From assembly GCA_019418025.1 (NCBI GenBank), contig DYCR01000005.1, forward strand, positions 81,726-88,717: a DNA stretch of 6,992 nt, read 5' to 3'. Under the pieces are notes generated by a model that worked only from the letters and a program-made list of their open reading frames with translations, was not told the origin of the DNA and did no database searches. Positions 1 through 6,147 of this stretch are shown in pieces. The translations under genes and the position numbers were made by a program. The DNA is from Clostridiales bacterium (GTDB lineage Bacteria; Bacillota; Clostridia; Oscillospirales; Oscillospiraceae). Positions within the stretch are counted from its first letter, which is position 1. Each line of letters opens with the position of its first letter.

Positions 1-183
1 CGCCATAACCCCGTGCTGACGGGCAATTTTTTCACTGACAAATTTCACTGCCTGAGGATCGATCTCGATGACCTCCAGATCCACAAAGGGAATATTTATT
101 TTTTCAGCAAGGGATTTCAAAAAATCCTTCTCGGTAAATGCGTCGTTTCCGGATCGAAAGAGTGCCGGAAGTTCCAGTTCCAT
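1..183 (-). CDS. pilB: Type IV pilus assembly ATPase PilB, N-terminal 61 codons (partial, runs off the left edge)
   Basis: The reading frame opens at an ATG at 183-181 and is still open at position 1, giving 61 residues. An AAAGGAG ribosome binding site at 190-196 sits 6 nt before the ATG, which fixes the start. The peptide begins MELELPALFRSG. Residues about 20-61 contain LAEKINIPFVDLE, then a 'IDPQAV...' stretch and IARQHGVMA. This pattern (an 'LA..xgIPfvDL' segment, then 'id..a...v....a..hgv') is typical of the MshEN/GspE N-terminal domain of PilB/GspE-family extension ATPases. The ATPase core with Walker A and B lies outside the window, so catalysis cannot be checked. PilB is a cytoplasmic hexamer that drives pilin polymerisation. 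The gene follows pilD by 26 bp in the same direction. It could instead be a stand-alone MshEN-domain protein, but the T4P context favours PilB. PilT is unlikely, because its N-terminus looks different. Confidence 0.8.
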   Translation of the reverse strand, partial: MELELPALFRSGNDAFTEKDFLKSLAEKINIPFVDLEVIEIDPQAVKFVSEKIARQHGVMA

Positions 184-209
184 AGCGTTCTCCTTTCAGA
201 AAATTTGGT

Positions 210-1004
210 TCAGAAGCCAAGAAGCGTTCCGATATAAACGGTGATCGGCTCACCCCACAGGGACATGATAAATGCCGCCATGCACATCGACGGCCCAAAG
301 GGCATCGCCTGCATGTTAGAGATTCCCTTATTCTTTACAATGTTGAAGATAATAAAAATCAGGCTGCAATAAAATGACAAAAAGCCTGTAATGATCGTCT
401 GATGGGGGCCCAAGAACGCCCCGATTGCCCCCATAAGCATCACGTCTCCCAGTCCGAAGCACTCTTTTCCCGTGACAATAAATGCCACCAAATAGATCAG
501 TGCGTAGAAAACGATCCCGCTCAAAAAGCCAAGACCCATGAATTTCAGGGACACGCCGGTATAAAGCTCTGCTGCGACCCCAATTGCGGTAAACACAAGC
601 AGCACCTGATCGATGATGATGCCGTGCTTCTGATCCATCATCGCCACCACAAAAAGCATCGACCAGAGTGACAGCACGGTGATGATCTTCGAAATTTGAA
701 AATCGTCCTTATGCAGCAAAAAAGCCACAAGGAACAAACCGCCCACGGCGATTTCACTGAGCAGATACTGCGGGGACAATTTCTTACCGCAGTATCTGCA
801 TCTGGCCTTCAAAAAAAGAAAGCTGAAAATGGGGATCAGGTCAAGCAGACTCAGCTTGTGGTGACAGGACTCACATTCACTTCGCCCGAACACGATCCCC
901 CGGTCATTGGGAAGCCGATCTACGACTACGTTGTAGAAGCTTCCCAATGCGCACCCAAGGAAAAAGAACCAGAGCCCCATGCATATCATAATGATCGTTT
1001 CCAA
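210..1004 (-). CDS. pilD: Prepilin peptidase / N-methyltransferase PilD (A24 family)
   Basis: A 264-residue polytopic membrane protein with about eight hydrophobic segments, the usual length for a bifunctional prepilin peptidase. It cleaves the leader of prepilins at the cytoplasmic face and N-methylates the new N-terminus. The N-terminal part has GSFYNVVVDRLP at residues 21-32, the family's 'GSFlNVvi.RlP' motif. Two Cys pairs follow, C44/C47 and C69/C72, the zinc-binding tetracysteine domain linked to the methylase half. The two catalytic aspartates are visible: D124 in AMMDQKHGIIID and D187 in the FGLGD motif (183-187), followed by GAIGAFLG. A C-terminal MPFGPSM (234-240) is also typical. 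The proline that normally precedes the second Asp of the first motif (LPD) is Ile here. The start is a TTG, chosen because AAGGAG lies 9 nt upstream; the next in-frame ATG, at codon 6, would be 24 nt away. The gene lies 74 bp after the PRC-barrel gene and 26 bp before pilB. Confidence 0.95.
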   Translation of the reverse strand: METIIMICMGLWFFFLGCALGSFYNVVVDRLPNDRGIVFGRSECESCHHKLSLLDLIPIFSFLFLKARCRYCGKKLSPQYLLSEIAVGGLFLVAFLLHKDDFQISKIITVLSLWSMLFVVAMMDQKHGIIIDQVLLVFTAIGVAAELYTGVSLKFMGLGFLSGIVFYALIYLVAFIVTGKECFGLGDVMLMGAIGAFLGPHQTIITGFLSFYCSLIFIIFNIVKNKGISNMQAMPFGPSMCMAAFIMSLWGEPITVYIGTLLGF

Positions 1005-1013
1005 CTTGAAACA

Positions 1014-1019
1014 CTCCTT
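1014..1019 (-). promoter_or_regulatory. Ribosome binding site that supports a TTG start for pilD
   Basis: On the minus strand this reads AAGGAG and lies 9 nt before the TTG at 1004-1002. No in-frame ATG is at a normal distance; the nearest is 24 nt away. The site therefore decides the start and implies a non-ATG codon for the peptidase. Confidence 0.7.
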
Positions 1020-1078
1020 CTATCCGAAAAACATAAAAACGGCGCATGAGCAATGGGTTCTTACATCTTTTCGTGTAA

Positions 1079-2338
1079 TTAAAGAATATGGAAATAAGAC
1101 AGCACGGCATATGCTCCGAGGAACAGCCCCATGGCCGCCGCCTGCGTCAGCGCAGTATTCCAGAAGCTCCTTGCTGCCGGATTTCGGGGGCTGCCAGACT
1201 TGACCGCAGCTGCCTCCTTTGTCGTTCGCGCGTACTTATACTTTGTTTTCTTTTTCTCCCGCTTGACAGCCGGCTGGGTCTGGACAGGCTTTTCACAAGG
1301 CTCCTCCGCCGCCACCTCATCGGTAACGAATGCCGTCTGATGCACCGTACCCGAGGTTCTTTTCGGTTCGGGCTTTTCGATGCTGAGGGAAATGTCATCA
1401 GGCTGGAATTCAGCAAAATCACGTTCTGTCACCTCTTCATCGAATTGACGGAAGTACAGCACCTCGTAATCGTACAGATCAACTCTTCCATCGTCCCTTA
1501 CCTGAGCTGCCTCCTGCGGATCGATGAAAATGTCGATTTCCGGCTCCTCCGTCTCGGCATGATCTGCCCCCTCAGGAGATTCTGACGAATCATCGGTCCG
1601 GGGATGCTGCTGATCCGGCTGCTGAAAGGCACTGGTATTATAGAGGATCTTGGACTGCTCCTCAAATTCCTCCGGTGACATTTGCAGCAGCTCCAGCAGC
1701 AGCTGTTCAATGCGGTTGATCTTGCTGACCCACTCCAGAGAAGAGTAATCCTTGATCAGCTGACGGGATTCCATGGGCAGCGAGGTCCACTGACGGTCAC
1801 CGAAGTTGGAAGATGACATCAGGCCGTAGCTGTCCACGTTCGGGTCCTTGTCCACATTGGTGTACTCGCTGATGTCACGCAGGACGATCTTGTCCGAGCT
1901 GTGGCAGAAATCATATTTTGTGAACATCCGCTCTGTCCGATCCAGATTGGTGATGAAGTGGAGCAGATTGCCTGTCTCCAGATCCAGCTCCACCGCCCCC
2001 ATGACCCCGAGGAATCTGCCGTTTTCCGAATAGGCATCCTTGCCGATCAGCTCGGTGTAGCGTTCCGGCGAAAGCATGTCGGGGCTGTCCATCCGATTTG
2101 ACAGCTGAACTGCCACGGCATGTGCATTGTTGATATAGCAGACATGTTCAAATCGGATCAGACGCTTCTGTTTTTCTCCGGACAGCACGCCCTCGCTGTC
2201 TGCGTACACTGCAAGATAAGAAAGCTTCAGGCTGTCTCTGTGAAAAACGGGGATAAAGGAGCTGCCCACAAGATCGCCTGTTGCGTTGTTGACCACCGGC
2301 AGGGAAAGGGTTTTTTCGTTTAAAATAATCGTTTTCAT
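1079..2338 (-). CDS. Tail-anchored protein with PRC-barrel-like domains, unrecognised, in the T4P operon
   Basis: A 419-residue protein with no gene name I recognise. Residues 92-158 resemble a PRC-barrel: 'LIGKDAYSENGRFLGVMGAV' (97-116), then LDLETGNLLHFIT and a closing SSDKIVLRD (147-155), matching the family's 'G..vy..dG..lG.v.dv..d..tG.v' and final 'DdivLv' strand. Residues 1-80 have a similar alternating-strand pattern and may be a diverged first copy. A helical segment (about 190-235) is followed by a long acidic, probably disordered stretch (about 236-358), a basic patch (KREKKKTKYKYAR, 359-371) and one C-terminal hydrophobic segment (about 391-416) ending three residues from the stop. 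There is no signal peptide. By positive-inside logic, everything before the tail anchor should be cytoplasmic. The ATG has GGGG 6 nt upstream (2345-2348), and the gene starts 17 bp after its neighbour's stop. A scaffold or docking role for the pilus motor is inference from position only. Confidence 0.8.
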   Translation of the reverse strand: MKTIILNEKTLSLPVVNNATGDLVGSSFIPVFHRDSLKLSYLAVYADSEGVLSGEKQKRLIRFEHVCYINNAHAVAVQLSNRMDSPDMLSPERYTELIGKDAYSENGRFLGVMGAVELDLETGNLLHFITNLDRTERMFTKYDFCHSSDKIVLRDISEYTNVDKDPNVDSYGLMSSSNFGDRQWTSLPMESRQLIKDYSSLEWVSKINRIEQLLLELLQMSPEEFEEQSKILYNTSAFQQPDQQHPRTDDSSESPEGADHAETEEPEIDIFIDPQEAAQVRDDGRVDLYDYEVLYFRQFDEEVTERDFAEFQPDDISLSIEKPEPKRTSGTVHQTAFVTDEVAAEEPCEKPVQTQPAVKREKKKTKYKYARTTKEAAAVKSGSPRNPAARSFWNTALTQAAAMGLFLGAYAVLSYFHIL

Positions 2339-2355
2339 GTGTTTCCCCTTTTCTC

Positions 2356-3567
2356 TTACGATTGAAGCTGAGCCAGTGCAGCCTTCGCTTTATGGATCGT
2401 GTCGGTATTTTTGCCGAAAAACGCCACCATACGCAGATATTTGATGGCTTCGTCATTCTGTCCGGCATCGATCAGGGACTGGATCGAGGAGAAGATATGC
2501 TCCTCGTTTTGTTCTGCGTGGGATGCTCCCTCCGTCTGGGTCAGGGAAATGGTAACGGTTTCCTGCTGTGCCGCCCCTTCATTCTCAGGTGACGTCTCCT
2601 GTGCAGGCTCGTCCACACGCACTTCCTCCATGACCATAGGCTGCACCACCTCATCACGTACCTGTGTATCGGCAGAGGTCATCTGAATCCGTTCAAAAGA
2701 CAGCGGCGCATCTGCAAAATCGATCTGGATCTCCTCCATCCTGCTTTGCACAGGAGCTGCCGAGAGGTTCGGCTTTATCTCCGGCTTCTGTTGTCTCTCT
2801 GCGGACTTCTCCGGCGCCTTCTGCACCTCCTGCACAGGCTGCTGCGGCGCCTGCGCAGGCTCGGTCATCTTGGACTGCTGCAGCTCCACAGCAGCAGGAG
2901 CTGCCTGTTCCGTCTCGACCTCGATATCTGCCAATGCATCCAGATCCAGCTGCAGGGGCATATTGGCTTCAAGCGGCTCCACAGTATCCCGCTGAAGCCC
3001 TGCCTGAACGGCTTCCGTTTCCCTTTCCTCCTGCAAAACAGGGGCTGTTGTTTCCTCCGTCACAGTCTGCTCCTCTGCCCGTGCATCCGTCTGCATCACA
3101 GGCTCCAACCTTTGTCCGAGGTTCACCGCCGCAGCAGGACTAATCGGCTCGGTAATATTCACTGCCGGAGCAGAAGCTTTTTCTGGTTTTCGGGAGACCT
3201 TCTCCCGCTTCTGCATGATCTTTTTTTCTGCGGACCTTGTCTTACCCGCTGCTCCGGCACGGCCGGAAGCCGGTGCAGCAGCTTCTGTCAGGAACAAGAG
3301 ATTGACCCCAAGGATCAGGACCGTGTTTGCAGCGGCAAGTACCCCAACAGTGACCGCCGTCATCACGGCATCCGAAAGCTGCGCCATCCACGGAAAGCTC
3401 TCCGCCATAAAGGCACGCAGCTGCTGAAAATACAATGCAGATGCCGCCTGTGCCGCAATGACCAAACACCACGGCAGCGCCTTTTGCCCTTTACGACGTA
3501 TGGCGGTCAGATACACGATCAGGAAATAGACCAGCACCAACGCTGCAAAATGTATGTAATCGTTCAT
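2356..3567 (-). CDS. Three-TM membrane protein with long acidic linker and C-terminal helical hairpin, unrecognised
   Basis: A 403-residue protein with no recognised name. Three hydrophobic segments lie at about 5-22, 31-48 and 66-94. Basic residues after TM1 (RRKGQK, 24-29) and after TM3 (KKIMQKREKVSRK, 115-127) predict an outside N-terminus, with the rest of the protein in the cytoplasm. Residues 128-350 are low-complexity, rich in Glu, Gln, Pro and Ala, and probably disordered. The last 48 residues (356-403) look like a compact two- to three-helix, TPR-like unit, including SLIDAGQNDEAIKYLRMVAF. The ATG has AAGGA 7 nt upstream (3575-3579) and follows pilO by 28 bp. It sits where pilP would lie in diderm clusters but shows no lipobox and no PilP-like beta domain. 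The anchor, acidic linker and terminal helical repeat recall the cytoplasmic half of FimV/HubP-type polar hubs. That is an analogy of layout, not shown homology. Confidence 0.8.
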   Translation of the reverse strand: MNDYIHFAALVLVYFLIVYLTAIRRKGQKALPWCLVIAAQAASALYFQQLRAFMAESFPWMAQLSDAVMTAVTVGVLAAANTVLILGVNLLFLTEAAAPASGRAGAAGKTRSAEKKIMQKREKVSRKPEKASAPAVNITEPISPAAAVNLGQRLEPVMQTDARAEEQTVTEETTAPVLQEERETEAVQAGLQRDTVEPLEANMPLQLDLDALADIEVETEQAAPAAVELQQSKMTEPAQAPQQPVQEVQKAPEKSAERQQKPEIKPNLSAAPVQSRMEEIQIDFADAPLSFERIQMTSADTQVRDEVVQPMVMEEVRVDEPAQETSPENEGAAQQETVTISLTQTEGASHAEQNEEHIFSSIQSLIDAGQNDEAIKYLRMVAFFGKNTDTIHKAKAALAQLQS

Positions 3568-3595
3568 GATTGCTTCCTTTCATTGTGTTGCCACA

Positions 3596-4396
3596 TCACA
3601 GGTTAAAAGCATTCCGAATCGCAGACCACCAGTTTTGCGTGGAGAAAAGATCCCGGTATGAACCGTTCACAAACTCCTCCGGCGGTGCATAGTCACTGCC
3701 TTCCAGTTCGGAAAAGTCCACATCCAGACCGGTCAGATTGACGATCCGCACAAAAGAGAGGGTCTGAGACACCCGCACATCCGGATTTTTCTCCTTTGCC
3801 TCCAGACTTTCAGGGGCCATCTCGATGATCAGGTCGCCGCTGTAAATCTTTTTGCTGTTGGCATTGAGCTGCTCGATCAGTGACTGCGCCTTGGCATAGG
3901 CCCCTGTTGTCTCCAGATCAATATTCATCTGCTGAACAACAGGCTTCACCTGCTTGTCCTTCTTGGTTTGCTCCTGCCCCTGCGCCCCCTCAGCAGCCTC
4001 TGCATTGTAGATCCCATAAGGGTCGCTGTCGGCGTACTGCTCTTTTGCCTCAAAGTCTGCATTCTCCCCGGCGCGGATACCGGCGAAGATCATGCCCTCT
4101 TTTTTAATGTGGGCATCGAGCATTTCAAAATACTCTTCCTGCTCGTTGTTAACATAAAACCGTTCGGTCAGTTCCTTGACCTGCCGGCTCTTCTCCTTCA
4201 GCTCCTCCAGCTTATTGCCGCTGCTCAGGATGGTATTGTACATTTCTCTGACGATCATGTCATTGGACTGGATCTGAGTCTCCAGCTCCTTTGCCTCCTG
4301 CAGCTTAGGGCTCAACATAAAGGTATAAAACCCATAGCAGATGAACACTGCCACCAAAATGCAGAGGGCCGCAATTTCGTTATTCTTTTTCTTCAT
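3596..4396 (-). CDS. pilO: Type IV pilus inner-membrane alignment protein PilO
   Basis: A 266-residue bitopic membrane protein. A short basic N-terminus (MKKKNNE) is followed by one membrane segment at about 8-27, a coiled coil at about 30-82, and an alpha/beta region. The C-terminal part, around 154-195, carries MNIDLETTGAYAKAQSLIEQ and then a 'GDLIIEM' strand, which fits the PilO ferredoxin-like domain (G.Y....i..L......i..l.i). PilO pairs with PilN on the outer face of the membrane to link PilM to the pilus machine. Residues about 112-152 form a polar Ala/Gln/Lys-rich insertion between helix and core. The start at 4396 was chosen over an in-frame ATG six codons upstream (4414) because GGAGGAG at 4406-4412 is 9 nt before 4396, while the upstream ATG overlaps that site and has no site of its own. 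With this start, pilO overlaps pilN by 17 nt. Sequence identity in this family is low, so the call leans on order and topology. Confidence 0.85.
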   Translation of the reverse strand: MKKKNNEIAALCILVAVFICYGFYTFMLSPKLQEAKELETQIQSNDMIVREMYNTILSSGNKLEELKEKSRQVKELTERFYVNNEQEEYFEMLDAHIKKEGMIFAGIRAGENADFEAKEQYADSDPYGIYNAEAAEGAQGQEQTKKDKQVKPVVQQMNIDLETTGAYAKAQSLIEQLNANSKKIYSGDLIIEMAPESLEAKEKNPDVRVSQTLSFVRIVNLTGLDVDFSELEGSDYAPPEEFVNGSYRDLFSTQNWWSAIRNAFNL

Positions 4397-4958
4397 TTTG
4401 GACTGCTCCTCCATTCAGTGTCAGCTGACAGGTAAACTTCAGCAGATCCGTCTCGCCATCCTTGGCTGAAACTGTATCCACCAGAACATTTTGGAACATC
4501 TGGGTCTGGCGGAAGCTCTTTTCCATGGTAATCAGCTGTTCCACGCTGTCGACATAGCCGTCGATGGTAATGGCGTTGCCGGACACTGCGATCCGTGCAG
4601 GAATTGCTCCATTCAGGGAATTCTGGATCAGGTCAAGCAGCGCATCGTTGGCAGTATTGGCCCGGTCGGCATACTCCTCCAGTTTTTCCAAAAAGAGTAG
4701 CTCCTGATCCACGGAGCGAATATACTCGCTGATCTTGTTCGCATCCGAAAACTGCTGATTAAAGCCCTCGTTCTGCTTGATCTCATTGAGAAAATCCAGC
4801 TGACGCTGACGATTGATGACCCGGAAGGAAAAGATCCCATAAACCACCGCGCACAGTACCGTGAAGGTGACCGCTCCGATTACCAGAGTCTTGGTGTTAT
4901 AAAACTGCTTGGCCCGCCGGGACTCACTGTAACTTGAAAAATAATTGAAATGATTCAC
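4380..4958 (-). CDS. pilN: Type IV pilus inner-membrane alignment protein PilN
   Basis: A 192-residue bitopic protein with the normal PilN layout: a short cytoplasmic N-terminus (1-23), one membrane segment (about 24-46), a coiled coil (about 47-100), and a ferredoxin-like domain (about 104-182). That domain shows a helix LLDLIQNSLNGAIP, then paired strands AIARIAVSG-type and ITIDGYVDSVEQL, then a helix and a final FTCQLTL strand. PilN binds PilM through its N-terminal tail and PilO through its outer domains. The usual INLLP-type tail motif is not seen; the matching place reads FNYFSSYSESRRAK. The start is a GTG at 4958-4956, supported by GAGGTG at 4964-4969, 5 nt upstream; no ATG is nearby. 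It lies 13 bp after the pilM stop and overlaps pilO by 17 nt. The product call rests on topology, domain pattern and position between pilM and pilO. Confidence 0.87.
   Translation of the reverse strand: MNHFNYFSSYSESRRAKQFYNTKTLVIGAVTFTVLCAVVYGIFSFRVINRQRQLDFLNEIKQNEGFNQQFSDANKISEYIRSVDQELLFLEKLEEYADRANTANDALLDLIQNSLNGAIPARIAVSGNAITIDGYVDSVEQLITMEKSFRQTQMFQNVLVDTVSAKDGETDLLKFTCQLTLNGGAVQNEEKE
4406..4412 (-). promoter_or_regulatory. Ribosome binding site of pilO, inside the end of pilN
   Basis: The minus strand reads GGAGGAG, 9 nt before the pilO ATG at 4396-4394 and within the last codons of pilN. It argues against the earlier in-frame ATG at 4414-4412, whose G is the first base of this site. 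The arrangement suggests translational coupling of pilN and pilO, giving matched amounts of two proteins that pair. Confidence 0.75.
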
Positions 4959-4971
4959 AACCGCACCTCGC

Positions 4972-6102
4972 TTACTGGATATAGAACAGACCGATGGCGT
5001 TCAAAAACTGCGGGATCGTATTGGATGTCAGCTCCGTTTTCCCGCTTATGGCTGCGCAGTCCAAAGCGGTAACCACCGTGGTCGGCACGTCCAGATACCG
5101 CTCCAGATACGCCTTCAGCCACGGGAATTGCAGGCTGCCGCCATACAGCAGCAGGGCCTCTACCTCTTTTCCGGGGTGGTTGATGTTGTAGCGCTTGATG
5201 GCAGAGTTGATTTCCGAGATCCAGTCCTCAACCACTGTCATGAACATTCTGGCCGGGTCAGAGGTCTGGGCCTGCTTCAGGATATCATAGATGACCTGAG
5301 GGGAAACCACCAGCTTGTTGCCGTTGTGGATATTGGAGATCTGTACACCCAGCACGTTCTTCGCCGCCGTGACCAGACGTCCCTCACCCAGATTGATATT
5401 GGAGCCCTGACGGTAGATCCCGCCTTCAAACATGCTGACCTCTGTGCTGCGGATGCCGTAGTCCACCACGGCCACTGTCTTATCCTGAACCTGAGCCTCC
5501 AGTCCCCGATCTGCGGCAAACAGCCGCTCCAGTCCGTTGATGTTGATATCCATCACCAGAGGATTCAGCTTCAGTGACTCCAGAAGCTCATAATAATTAT
5601 CGCAGGTCTTTTTGGATACCGCCGCAGCCCAAACCGTACACATCTGCACGCCGTTGCTTTCGTAAATGTCCTTTACCTTGTGCTGAAACAGGTACGAATC
5701 CACATCAAGAGACAGGATCTGGCTCATCTCATGGGCCACCAGTCCCTCACGGTCCTCGTCCTTGACATAAGGGATCTCCAGCTGACGGCTGATATAGCCG
5801 CGGCTGCCGATGCTGCACAGGCCGATCTGCCCATAGGTGTTCAGGCTGTGCTGCGCCAGCACACGGCTGAGCTTGGCCCGCCATTCTTTGATGTTGGAAT
5901 CATCGATTCTGGTGTGGTTCTCATCATTTTCCACAACGATCAGATTCTTGATCTCAACCTTATCTTTTGTAACCTTGGCAACTGCGATTTTGGTGGCGTA
6001 CTCACCGAAATCAAACGCAAAGCAAAGCTTGCCCTTGCACTCAGCGAGAAAGGTTTTCTTTACTTTTTTGCGGGCAGCTGCCTGTTCTAGGTAATTTTTC
6101 AT
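4972..6102 (-). CDS. pilM: Type IV pilus actin-like protein PilM
   Basis: A 376-residue cytoplasmic protein of the PilM/FtsA-like actin fold. It binds a nucleotide and the N-terminal tail of PilN, and so couples the cytoplasmic motor to the membrane alignment complex. Visible motifs are phosphate-1 at about 28-42 (FAFDFGEYATKIAVA), phosphate-2 at about 210-222 (VAVVDYGIRSTEV), and the adenosine motif at about 316-329 (ALLLYGGSLQFPWL). The C-terminus has FLNAIGLFYIQ, like the usual 'AiGLAlr' end. The protein has a basic N-terminal extension of about 25 residues before phosphate-1, where many PilM proteins have around ten. Two adjacent start codons exist, GTG at 6105-6103 and ATG at 6102-6100. 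With GGAG at 6111-6114, the ATG has the better 8-nt spacing and was chosen; the other start adds one residue. It lies 45 bp after the upstream adhesin-like gene and 13 bp before pilN. Confidence 0.93.
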   Translation of the reverse strand: MKNYLEQAAARKKVKKTFLAECKGKLCFAFDFGEYATKIAVAKVTKDKVEIKNLIVVENDENHTRIDDSNIKEWRAKLSRVLAQHSLNTYGQIGLCSIGSRGYISRQLEIPYVKDEDREGLVAHEMSQILSLDVDSYLFQHKVKDIYESNGVQMCTVWAAAVSKKTCDNYYELLESLKLNPLVMDININGLERLFAADRGLEAQVQDKTVAVVDYGIRSTEVSMFEGGIYRQGSNINLGEGRLVTAAKNVLGVQISNIHNGNKLVVSPQVIYDILKQAQTSDPARMFMTVVEDWISEINSAIKRYNINHPGKEVEALLLYGGSLQFPWLKAYLERYLDVPTTVVTALDCAAISGKTELTSNTIPQFLNAIGLFYIQ

Positions 6103-6122
6103 CACTCGTTCTCCGTTTATAT

Positions 6123-6143
6123 GGATTCACACATCATGAACCC
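6123..6143 (-). other. Imperfect hairpin between the adhesin-like gene and pilM
   Basis: On the transcript the arms GGGUUCA and UGAAUCC can pair as a 7-bp stem (one G-U pair) around a 7-nt loop. It begins just after the upstream stop codon and ends 8 nt before the pilM GGAG. No U-tract follows, so it is not a standard terminator. It could be a processing or stability element, or chance. Confidence 0.35.
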
Positions 6144-6147
6144 TGAT

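Noticed and set aside
13..237. A 74-codon plus-strand open frame at the left end
   Set aside because: The minus strand here encodes a PilB-type N-terminus with a clean ribosome binding site, so the plus-strand frame is a shadow.
1005..1078. A promoter or terminator in the 74-bp gap before pilD
   Set aside because: A TTGCTC hexamer is present on the minus strand, but no matching -10 box lies at 16-18 nt, and no stem with a U-tract could be found.
1088..1585. A 165-codon plus-strand open frame
   Set aside because: It is antisense to the PRC-barrel gene, Arg/Leu/Cys-rich and without recognisable motifs.
2829..2861. Two near-identical 12-bp direct repeats (CCTGCRCAGGCT) 21 bp apart, each with a palindromic core
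   Set aside because: They are in frame and fall in the Pro/Gln-rich linker, giving a short xPxQxxQ heptad-like peptide repeat. The best explanation is low-complexity coding, not an operator or attachment site.
2356..3567. The 403-residue gene as PilP, by position after pilO
   Set aside because: There is no lipobox or signal peptide. It has three TM segments and a cytoplasmic acidic linker, and no PilP-like C-terminal beta domain is seen.
2746..3606. A 286-codon open frame on the plus strand
   Set aside because: It lies antisense to the three-TM/acidic-linker gene and extends just past its start. Its Leu/Arg/Cys/His-rich product is what the reverse of Gln/Glu/Ala/Pro-rich coding gives; no domain is visible.
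3968..4435. A 155-codon plus-strand open frame with a hydrophobic, leucine-rich look
   Set aside because: It is the antisense shadow of pilO; the leucines come from reversed Glu/Lys/Gln codons of its coiled coil.
5128..5577. A plus-strand open frame rich in His, Asp and Val
   Set aside because: It is antisense to the conserved actin-fold core of pilM, whose motifs fix the coding strand.
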